Positions 7,104 to 13,510 of a stretch of 15,845 nt of DNA are shown one piece after another. This DNA comes from an uncultured Chloroflexota bacterium (GTDB lineage: Bacteria > Chloroflexota > Anaerolineae > Aggregatilineales > Phototrophicaceae), in assembly GCA_903904765.1 (NCBI GenBank), contig CAIVEA010000494.1:1-15845 (forward strand). Reading direction: 5' to 3'. The first letter of the stretch is position 1; every line of letters starts with the position of its first letter. The notes below the pieces were generated by a model, which worked only from the letters and a program-made list of their open reading frames with translations, made no database searches and had not been told where the DNA came from. The position numbers were made by a program, and so were the translations under genes.

Positions 7104-10010
7104 ATGACGGATACACCTGTGAACGAAACGAATCAGCCTCTCCCGACGGGTGAATACCCGCCCTATGCGGCACAGCCGAAACAGGGTGGTTGCGGCTGCT
7201 GGATTCCCGTGCTGCTGGCCGGTTTTCTGGCGGGCGTACTCATCATCGTCGGGCTGATTCTGCCGCCCGTCAACCTGCTTCAGCGGGTGTTTGGCGTGGC
7301 CCTGTTCGGCCCCAACTACACCACCCTCAGCGCACAGGCCAACGCCGTCGCGCAGGACGGGCTGGCGCTGGTGGCCGACCCCGCCCAGATCAAGGGCGAG
7401 TTCGGTGTGGCGCTCGCGTCGCTGCCCCTCTCTGCCACCTCCACCGATAATCAGGCCGTAGTGGATGCACTGGCAGCCGTTCCTCCTTCGCTCTCACGCC
7501 AGAGTCCGGTATACAGCATCGAAACCACCGGCACACAGCCGACCACCGTCACCCTCAACCTGACGATTCCCGGCGCGGTGAACCCCGATCTGCTCGATCT
7601 GTATGGTTGGAGCGCCCAATCGAAAAAGTGGACGTTCATTCCGGCGCAGGTCAACCGTTCCGGCGCGTTGACGATGGTGGCGACGGTCAAGGACATCCCG
7701 GAACAGGTGGCGCTGTTCCAATCGGTAACGACGGCGCAACCCGTCGTGCTGGTGAGTGTGGATGTGGTGCAGAAGCTATCCGATCAAGTCGGTCAACTGG
7801 CAACTATCATTGCTCCAACGGGCATGACCCCCACGCTGGACGGTAAGCTGACGGGCAGCCTCGCCCCCGGCTTCGATGTGAATAAGGGCTATCTGGTGAT
7901 GCCTGCCATCCGCAACTATGCCGACCCGCGTGCGGTGGACATCAACACCATCACCACCATTCTGGGCAACCGGACGCTGCGCGGCGAACATGCTCAACAA
8001 CTGGCGGCCTTCGCCGTCAACAACAAATTCGCGGGCGTGCTGCTGGATTACCGTGATCTGGCTGCCGACCAGCGCGACAACCTGAGCGCCTTCGTGCGCG
8101 AACTGGGGACGCTGCTGCACGGGCAGGGCTTGAAGTTGGCGCTTTCTGTCCCCGCCGCGCAGAACAGCAACGGCACATGGGACACGGGCGCATACGACTG
8201 GCAGGCGCTAGGTGCAGCTGCCGATTACATGCAAATCCGGCTGCCGGTTGACCCCGCCACCTATGCGGCGGGTGCGGATCGGCTGGTAGAAGCCATGCTG
8301 CGCTGGGGCGTGGGCGAAATCAGCCGCGCTCACATCCTGCTCGGCCTGTCGGCGCTCTCGGTGCGCGACAGTGGCGGCGCGTTCACCACCATCGGCTATG
8401 ACGAGGCGTTGGCGGCGCTGGGCAATGTGAAGGTGGAAGCCAGCGCCAGCGAAACCGGCTCGGTGCAACCGGGTACGGAAATCCGCGCCAGTCTGGACGG
8501 CTTCCGGGCGGCGGCAGGGCTGGATACGACGATTGCTGCGCCGTTTGTGGATTATCTGGCGCAGGACGGCGGCGCAGTCTCCCGCGTGTGGCTGACCACG
8601 CCGGACGCGCTGCGCTTCCGCATGGATCGCACCGTCCCCTTCGGGCTGGCGGGCGTGGCCTTCGATGATCTGCTGGCGCAGGATGTGGCTGATGGCATCT
8701 TGCAAACCATCCTCGATTACAAAGTACAGGTTCCCGCGGCTCCCGCCCCCGGTGAATTGGCGCTGCGCTGGCGCATCGAAGGCGCAAGCGGCCTGCTGGC
8801 GGAAGTGACGACGGGGCTGAATGAACCGCTGGTCACGACCCTGACCGCACCCGACGGCAACTATGCCATCAACGTGGACATTGTGGGCGGACAGGCCGAA
8901 AGCCAGCGCAACGGCGCGGCGGTAGCCTTGTTCGCGCCGACAGCTACGCCCACCCCGCTGCCCACCGCCACACCCACGCCCGAACCGACGGCGACCCCCG
9001 TCCCGGTAGCACAGCCTGTCGCGCCCTCGCAGCCGTCCGGCCCCGCACCTTCTGCGCCGGGTGCTGGCAGCATCGTGGGCGGCAGCTTCGAGTACGGCGG
9101 TCATGTGACCAACCCCGCCAGCGATGGCGCAGCAGCGGCCATGAAACGCGCAGGTATGTCGTGGATGAAGGTGCAAATCCGCTACAGCCCCGGCATGTCG
9201 CCCGGTTCTGTTTCGGGTCAGATCAGCGATGCTAAAGCGCGGGGCTTCAAGATTCTCGTCGGCCTCGTCGGGTATCCCAACGATCTGGCGGCGGGCGGCG
9301 CGGGCTATGTAGGGCAATTCGCCTCATTCGCAGGCGGCCTCGCCTCATTCGGCCCGGACGCGATTGAAGTGTGGAACGAGCCGAACATTGACCGTGAGTG
9401 GCCTCGCGGACAGATCAGCGGCGCGGCTTATGCCGACCTGTTGCGGCAGGCGTATCAGGCCATCAAGGGCGCGAACGGCGGCGTGATGGTCATCAGTGCC
9501 GCACCCGCCCCCACCGGCGCGGAAGCGGCCTTCCCCGGTCAGGTGGTCAACGATGACAACTTCGTGCGCGATATGGTGAACGCGGGCGGCCTGCAATGGA
9601 TGGACTGCGTGGGCGCGCACTACAACGAAGGCATCGTCGGCCCCACCCAGAACAGCGGCGACCCGCGTGATAACTACTACACCCGCTACTTCTCCGGCAT
9701 GCTGGATACCTACTGGAATCTGGTGGGCGGTCAGCGTCCGGTGTGCTTCACCGAACTGGGCTATCTGAGTTCAGAAGGCTACCCGCCCCTGCCGGACTAC
9801 TTCGCGTGGGCGGCCAATGTGACCGTCGCGCAGCAAGCCGCGTGGCTGGCACAGGCGGCGGCGCTGGCTTCGCAAAGTGGCAAGGTGCGGCTGATGATTG
9901 TCTGGAATGTGGACTTCAGCAACTACGGTTCCGACCCGATGGGCGGTTACGCCATGATCCGACCGGGTGGCGGTTGCCCGGCCTGCGATGCGATGGCGGC
10001 GGCGCGGTAA
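7104..10010 (+). CDS. Membrane-anchored two-barrel protein: degenerate GH18-like domain plus clan-A glycoside hydrolase, hydrolase 2
   Basis: A 968-residue protein. A cytoplasmic Pro/Gln-rich tail with CGC (30-32) precedes one membrane helix (about 33-53). Residues about 56-235 are an unrecognised, partly beta region. Residues about 255-545 look like a GH18 (YaaH-type) barrel: YLVMPAIRNYAD, repeated helices, then FAGVLLDYRDLAADQRDNL (309-327) and a closing GLAGVAFDD (514-522). In catalytic GH18 the matching strand is DGxxxDxE; here the first Asp is Ala310 and the catalytic Glu is Arg317, so this domain is predicted inactive, perhaps glycan-binding. A Pro/Thr linker (612-655, ATPTP repeats) leads to a second barrel (about 661-968) with acid/base E759 (VWNEPN) and nucleophile E884 (CFTELGY). 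It ends in CPACDA. ATG at 7104 follows AAGGAA. The C-terminal barrel is highly similar to hydrolase 1. Substrate unknown. Confidence 0.86.
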   Translation: MTDTPVNETNQPLPTGEYPPYAAQPKQGGCGCWIPVLLAGFLAGVLIIVGLILPPVNLLQRVFGVALFGPNYTTLSAQANAVAQDGLALVADPAQIKGEFGVALASLPLSATSTDNQAVVDALAAVPPSLSRQSPVYSIETTGTQPTTVTLNLTIPGAVNPDLLDLYGWSAQSKKWTFIPAQVNRSGALTMVATVKDIPEQVALFQSVTTAQPVVLVSVDVVQKLSDQVGQLATIIAPTGMTPTLDGKLTGSLAPGFDVNKGYLVMPAIRNYADPRAVDINTITTILGNRTLRGEHAQQLAAFAVNNKFAGVLLDYRDLAADQRDNLSAFVRELGTLLHGQGLKLALSVPAAQNSNGTWDTGAYDWQALGAAADYMQIRLPVDPATYAAGADRLVEAMLRWGVGEISRAHILLGLSALSVRDSGGAFTTIGYDEALAALGNVKVEASASETGSVQPGTEIRASLDGFRAAAGLDTTIAAPFVDYLAQDGGAVSRVWLTTPDALRFRMDRTVPFGLAGVAFDDLLAQDVADGILQTILDYKVQVPAAPAPGELALRWRIEGASGLLAEVTTGLNEPLVTTLTAPDGNYAINVDIVGGQAESQRNGAAVALFAPTATPTPLPTATPTPEPTATPVPVAQPVAPSQPSGPAPSAPGAGSIVGGSFEYGGHVTNPASDGAAAAMKRAGMSWMKVQIRYSPGMSPGSVSGQISDAKARGFKILVGLVGYPNDLAAGGAGYVGQFASFAGGLASFGPDAIEVWNEPNIDREWPRGQISGAAYADLLRQAYQAIKGANGGVMVISAAPAPTGAEAAFPGQVVNDDNFVRDMVNAGGLQWMDCVGAHYNEGIVGPTQNSGDPRDNYYTRYFSGMLDTYWNLVGGQRPVCFTELGYLSSEGYPPLPDYFAWAANVTVAQQAAWLAQAAALASQSGKVRLMIVWNVDFSNYGSDPMGGYAMIRPGGGCPACDAMAAAR

Positions 10011-10029
10011 CAGAACCCCACCCCTCTTA

Positions 10030-10057
10030 TCCCCTCTCCATTGCAATGGAGAGGGGA
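10030..10057. repeat. 28-bp perfect palindrome (intact copy of a dispersed intergenic repeat)
   Basis: The left arm TCCCCTCTCCATTG is the exact reverse complement of the right arm CAATGGAGAGGGGA, with no spacer. Outer flanks also pair loosely (ACCCCACCCCTC before; a GCGTAGCGCAGCGGGGTGAGG-type tail after), giving an element of about 70 bp, 10016-10083. The sequence style is that of short dispersed palindromes common in Chloroflexota and some other phyla. It sits just before the real terminator. Confidence 0.65.
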
Positions 10058-10094
10058 AGCTAAGCGTAGCGCAGCGGGGTGAGGACAAAATATT

Positions 10095-10128
10095 GCCCCG
10101 GAGAACCGATCCGGGGCGCGGCTTTTTT
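10095..10128 (+). terminator. Rho-independent terminator after hydrolase 2
   Basis: GCCCCGG (10095-10101) pairs with CCGGGGC (10111-10117) around a 9-nt loop, followed by GCGGC and six T (10123-10128). It is the clearest terminator in the window. The next gene starts only 24 nt after the T-run, leaving no room for a separate promoter downstream of it, so it may act as an attenuator within a longer operon. Confidence 0.75.
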
Positions 10129-10152
10129 CGACAGCAAAAATGAGGAGGTTCT

Positions 10153-11589
10153 ATGGCGACAGCACAGATGACACACAAAGCGCGTATGAAACGGCAGCTT
10201 CGCTGGTTCGTCGTGATCTGGACAGCGATCACCTTCATCATGGGGATTTGCACTTTCTTCGCCATCTTCTGGGTGTTGGGTGAAACAGGCATCGGCAATC
10301 GTGGACGCAGCTTTGCGCTGCCCACCAGCGTGCCCACCCTACCGCCGGCTACCGTTGCGGCAGTCGCCATCGTACCGACTAGCGAGCCAACGAGCATCCC
10401 GGTCACGCCCGTCCCCAGCAGCACGCCAGCCGAAGTCGCGCAGGCCGCCGCTGCCACGCCGGTTCCGGTTGCTACTAGCACACCGCTACCCGTCAGCAAC
10501 AAGACGTTTCAGGTGGGCATTCAGGTGCAACACAGTCTTGATATGAACCCGGACAATCAGGACGGCTGGATGCGCGAAGTGGCAGAGAAAATGAGCCTGA
10601 AATGGTTCAAATTTCAGGTGCGCTGGGAAGAAGTCGAACCGCAGCGCGGTCAATTCGACTGGGGCAAGCTCGATCTGGTCATGCCCTCCAAAGCCAAATT
10701 CGGCCTGAATATCATGATGTCCATCGTCACCGCGCCGGCATGGGCGCGTGAGCAGGGCGTGAACCTCGACAAGCACGGCCCGCCCGCCAACTATGCCGAT
10801 TATGTGAACTTCGTCAGCGCTATCCTTCAGCGTTACCCCGGTCAGATACAGGCCATCGAAGTGTGGAACGAGCAAAACCTCGACCGAGAGTGGACTTCGA
10901 CGGTTGGCCTGAGTGCCGCCAACTATGTGAGCATGCTGCGCGAAACCTATACCGCCATCAAAGCGATTGACCCCGGCGTGATCGTTATCAGCGGTGCGCT
11001 GTCGCCAACGGGCGGCTGGGTGGAACCGGATGGCCGCGTGAGCGCGATTGACGACTTCGATTATCTCTCGCAGATGATTGATGCGGGGCTGCTGAACTAT
11101 ACCGACTGCGTGGGCGCGCACCACAACGGCTATAACATCGGCCCGGATCTGCCGTGGGATCAAGTGCCGAATGACCCGACGGCTTCGTTCCGGGGGCCAT
11201 TCGATAACCCGCACCATAGCTGGAGCTTCTACAGCACGTTGCAAACCTACTCCAACAAGATCGCGCTGGCGAACGGGCAGCAGAAGTTGTGCGTGACCGA
11301 GTTCGGCTGGGCATCCACCGAGGATTTGGGCGGCTACCCGCCGGGCTTCGAGTTCGCCAACGACAACACCCTGCAAGAGCAGGCCGATTTCATCGTGAAG
11401 GCGATGGACGAGATGAAAAGCTGGAACACGATCTGGCTGGCGTTCATCTGGAACTTCAACTACGGTCCGCAGGCGGGTTGGGCGACGGATAACGACAACG
11501 TGCCGTACTCGATCATCGGCAAAGACTGGGTATTCCGTCCGGCGTATGATGCCATCATCCAGTGGAGCAAGGCCAACCAGACACCCTAG
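10153..11589 (+). CDS. Membrane-anchored, stalked clan-A glycoside hydrolase, hydrolase 3
   Basis: A 478-residue protein: a basic N-terminus (HKARMKRQ), one membrane helix (about 18-43), a Pro/Thr/Ala-rich stalk (about 57-115), then a catalytic barrel (about 118-478). Barrel landmarks: FQVRWEEVEPQRGQFDW (154-170, the usual clan-A second-strand motif), VWNEQNLDREW with acid/base E240, GAHHNG (321-326), CVTEFGW with nucleophile E383, and FIWNFNYG (431-438). The Pro normally following the catalytic NE is Gln241, an unusual change next to the active site. The spacing between the two Glu (143 residues) is longer than in hydrolases 1, 2 and 4, from an insertion around 330-355. Start ATG 10153 has GAGGAGG at a 4-nt spacer. 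It lies between a terminator upstream and hydrolase 4 downstream. Substrate unknown; an extracellular polysaccharide is likely. Confidence 0.85.
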   Translation: MATAQMTHKARMKRQLRWFVVIWTAITFIMGICTFFAIFWVLGETGIGNRGRSFALPTSVPTLPPATVAAVAIVPTSEPTSIPVTPVPSSTPAEVAQAAAATPVPVATSTPLPVSNKTFQVGIQVQHSLDMNPDNQDGWMREVAEKMSLKWFKFQVRWEEVEPQRGQFDWGKLDLVMPSKAKFGLNIMMSIVTAPAWAREQGVNLDKHGPPANYADYVNFVSAILQRYPGQIQAIEVWNEQNLDREWTSTVGLSAANYVSMLRETYTAIKAIDPGVIVISGALSPTGGWVEPDGRVSAIDDFDYLSQMIDAGLLNYTDCVGAHHNGYNIGPDLPWDQVPNDPTASFRGPFDNPHHSWSFYSTLQTYSNKIALANGQQKLCVTEFGWASTEDLGGYPPGFEFANDNTLQEQADFIVKAMDEMKSWNTIWLAFIWNFNYGPQAGWATDNDNVPYSIIGKDWVFRPAYDAIIQWSKANQTP

Positions 11590-11597
11590 ACTGCAAG

Positions 11598-11659
11598 AGT
11601 CCCCTATCCCCGCCCCTTGTTCCCTTCCTCATGCATGGGACGGAGTTGGGGTGGGGACT
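11598..11659. repeat. Degenerate palindromic repeat between hydrolases 3 and 4
   Basis: Outer arms AGTCCCC (11598-11604) and GGGGACT (11653-11659) pair perfectly. The inner CCCCGCCCC...GGAGTTGGGG pairs imperfectly around CTCATGCATGGGA. It begins 9 bp after the stop of hydrolase 3. It has no T-run, and resembles the intact palindrome at 10030-10057 in composition and placement. Confidence 0.45.
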
Positions 11660-11684
11660 TATTCAAACTTAACTTGATGCTTAT

Positions 11685-11703
11685 GGGGGCTTCTACAGCC
11701 CCC
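11685..11703 (+). promoter_or_regulatory. GC hairpin in the leader of hydrolase 4
   Basis: GGGGGC (11685-11690) pairs with GCCCCC (11698-11703) around TTCTACA. Only TTGTG follows, so termination would be weak. It lies 37-55 nt before the proposed ATG. Confidence 0.35.
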
Positions 11704-11739
11704 TTGTGCATCAACGATACCAGCAGAAATCGAGACCGT

Positions 11740-12960
11740 ATGCGCGGATTGCGAGTGAAATTCGTCCTCACACTGGTTGCGGCACTATCCGCCGCGCTCA
11801 TCCTCTACAGCCGGGTGCAGCAACCGGATGACCCCTTCGACGGGGCGGCGGTGGTGAACCCACCTTTCACCTCGCTCACCTATGGTATTCAAGCCTTCCT
11901 ATGGTGGGATTATCATATCGGATCGCTCTATCTGGACTGGACGCGACTGATGGTCTTCAGCCACGTTAAGCAGATTTTCGCATGGTCAGACCTTGAGCCG
12001 CAGCGCGGCCTGTGGGATTTCGCCCGCGCCGATCAGATTGTGGACGAGGTGCAGGCCAAAGGGCTGAAACTGGTAGCGCGGTTGAGCGATGCGCCGGACT
12101 GGTCGCATCCCGGCAACACAGGCCAAAAGGATGTGGATTTCCATGACTCGCCGCCGGATGATATAGCGGATATGAGCGCCTTTTGCGGCACGCTGGCTGC
12201 GCGTTACAAAGGCCGCATCGCCGCCTATCAAATCTGGAACGAGCCGAACCTGACCCGCGAATGGGGCAACCGTCCACCGGATGCGGCGGGTTATGTCGGG
12301 TTGCTCAAAGCGTGCAGCGAGGCCATTCGCGCCGCCGACCCCGATGCTATCCTGATCTCGGCTGGCCTTTCGCCTACCGGAACGTACAGCCCGCAGGCCA
12401 CGCCAGACGACATCTACCTCCAGCAGTTGTATGCCGCGCACTTCCAGCAATATGTGGATGTGGTGGGGATGCACGCCCCCGGTTACTCTGCCCCCGAACT
12501 GGGACCCGATGAGGCTGAACAACAGGGGCGCGGACGGTGGGCGACCTTCCGGCGCATTGAAGATTTACGACGAATTATGGTGAAAAATGGCGATTCTGCC
12601 CGTCAGGTTGCTATACTTGAACTCGGCTGGACGACAGACCCCGGCACGAACCCCGATTATGCGTGGTTCGCGGTCACGCCCGAACAACAGGCGCGGAATA
12701 TGGTGGCGGCTTACCAGTACGCCGCCGAACACTGGCGACCATGGGTGGGGTTGATGTCGTCCATCTACCTACCCGACCCGTCGTGGACACCTGACCGTGA
12801 GGAATACTGGTGGAGCATCACACGCGGCGACGGGTGGATGGGGCAAACGTTTATAGACATGGCGAATATGGCGAAATACTGCGGCGACCGCGTGATTCCT
12901 GCACGCGCTCCCGATAGCCCGGAGGCACTTGGCATTGTCCCAGTTACCCCTTGTTCTTAG
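11740..12960 (+). CDS. Signal-anchored clan-A glycoside hydrolase, hydrolase 4
   Basis: A 406-residue protein. Residues 1-23 (MRGLRVKFVL then an Ala/Leu-rich segment) form a signal anchor or uncleaved signal peptide, with only a short linker before the barrel. The barrel (about 44-385) shows IFAWSDLEPQRGLWDFARAD (79-98, second-strand motif), QIWNEPNLTREW with acid/base E168, GMHAPGY (243-249) and AILELGW with predicted nucleophile E294. The two Glu are 126 residues apart, as in hydrolases 1 and 2. This is the most divergent of the four and lacks both SH3b domains and a stalk, so it should work close to the membrane. ATG at 11740 is preferred over the longer open frame because it starts the hydrophobic segment and has GAGA 5 nt upstream, though the ribosome site is weak. 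Its end overlaps the next gene, implying coupled translation. Confidence 0.82.
   Translation: MRGLRVKFVLTLVAALSAALILYSRVQQPDDPFDGAAVVNPPFTSLTYGIQAFLWWDYHIGSLYLDWTRLMVFSHVKQIFAWSDLEPQRGLWDFARADQIVDEVQAKGLKLVARLSDAPDWSHPGNTGQKDVDFHDSPPDDIADMSAFCGTLAARYKGRIAAYQIWNEPNLTREWGNRPPDAAGYVGLLKACSEAIRAADPDAILISAGLSPTGTYSPQATPDDIYLQQLYAAHFQQYVDVVGMHAPGYSAPELGPDEAEQQGRGRWATFRRIEDLRRIMVKNGDSARQVAILELGWTTDPGTNPDYAWFAVTPEQQARNMVAAYQYAAEHWRPWVGLMSSIYLPDPSWTPDREEYWWSITRGDGWMGQTFIDMANMAKYCGDRVIPARAPDSPEALGIVPVTPCS
12921..12925 (+). promoter_or_regulatory. Ribosome-binding site GGAGG inside the end of hydrolase 4
   Basis: GGAGG lies 3 nt before one TTG (12929) and 9 nt before an in-frame TTG (12935). The 9-nt spacing is closer to normal, favouring 12935. 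No ATG or GTG start fits the membrane protein that follows. Confidence 0.5.
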
Positions 12961-13441
12961 CTACTTCTTCCACCTGATCGCCACTGTGGTGTGGATTGGC
13001 GGGCTGGTCACGCTCACCCTGTTCGTGTGGCCGGAGACGCGCCGTGTGCTGGAGCATAATCCCGCGTGGTTCAGCCTGCTCACGCGCATCCGTAAACGCT
13101 TCGCCCCGCTGACCAACTTCAGCCTCGTGGTGCTGGTGATGACCGGATTCATTCAGATGTCGTTCGACCCGAACTATGACGGCACGTTGACCTTCGATAA
13201 CGAGTGGAGCAAGGTGATGCTGCTCAAGCACCTCGCCATCGTGGGCATGGTGCTGTGCGGGCTGGTGCTGCAATACGCCGTTACGCCCGCCCTTGAACGC
13301 GCCACTATGCAACTGGAACGTGGCAAAGGCGATCCTGCCGAATGGGAACGCCTACGGCGGCGGGAAGTGCGCCTGACGTGGTTGAACGTGGCGCTGGGAA
13401 TCGCGGTGCTAGGCTTTACCGCGTGGGCAACTGCCCTTTAA
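12935..13441 (+). CDS. Four-helix membrane protein, CopD/DUF2269-like
   Basis: A 168-residue integral membrane protein starting with TTG at 12935 (170 residues if the TTG at 12929 is used). Four hydrophobic segments are visible at about 4-31, 60-76, 94-116 and 146-166. Helix 1 has HLIATVVWIGGL and helix 3 has LLKHLAIVG; paired intramembrane histidines H13 and H99 resemble the CopD/DUF2269-type membrane proteins, where such histidines can ligate copper or haem. A basic loop (RIRKRFAPL) and a charged loop (ERGKGDPAEWERLRRR) are probably cytoplasmic. It overlaps hydrolase 4 by 26 bp and ends 69 bp before the glycosyltransferase, so it belongs to the same transcript. Family placement is from pattern only; a direct role in glycan handling is not indicated by sequence. 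Confidence 0.75.
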   Translation: MSQLPLVLSYFFHLIATVVWIGGLVTLTLFVWPETRRVLEHNPAWFSLLTRIRKRFAPLTNFSLVVLVMTGFIQMSFDPNYDGTLTFDNEWSKVMLLKHLAIVGMVLCGLVLQYAVTPALERATMQLERGKGDPAEWERLRRREVRLTWLNVALGIAVLGFTAWATAL

Positions 13442-13497
13442 CAAGACCTTTTATTGGAAATCACACAACCCGCGCTGACTTTTGAAGCAGGCGCGGT

Positions 13498-13503
13498 GAG
13501 GAG
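13498..13503 (+). promoter_or_regulatory. Ribosome-binding site GAGGAG fixing the GT-C start
   Basis: GAGGAG lies 7 nt before GTG 13511. The longer alternative start, TTG 13454, has no purine-rich site before it. This decides for the shorter protein. Confidence 0.6.
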
Positions 13504-13510
13504 TGCCAGA

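Noticed and set aside
8937..8998. Short tandem C/G-rich repeats that could suggest a CRISPR or minisatellite
   Set aside because: They encode the in-frame ATPTP-type Pro/Thr linker of hydrolase 2; the units are irregular and have no spacers.
8208..9317. 369-codon minus-strand open frame inside hydrolase 2
   Set aside because: Antisense shadow; no motif, no ribosome site, and it crosses the linker and two domains of a real protein.
11617..11739. Upstream extension of the hydrolase 4 frame by 41 codons
   Set aside because: The extension runs through a palindromic repeat and a hairpin and hides the N-terminal hydrophobic anchor beginning at 11740.
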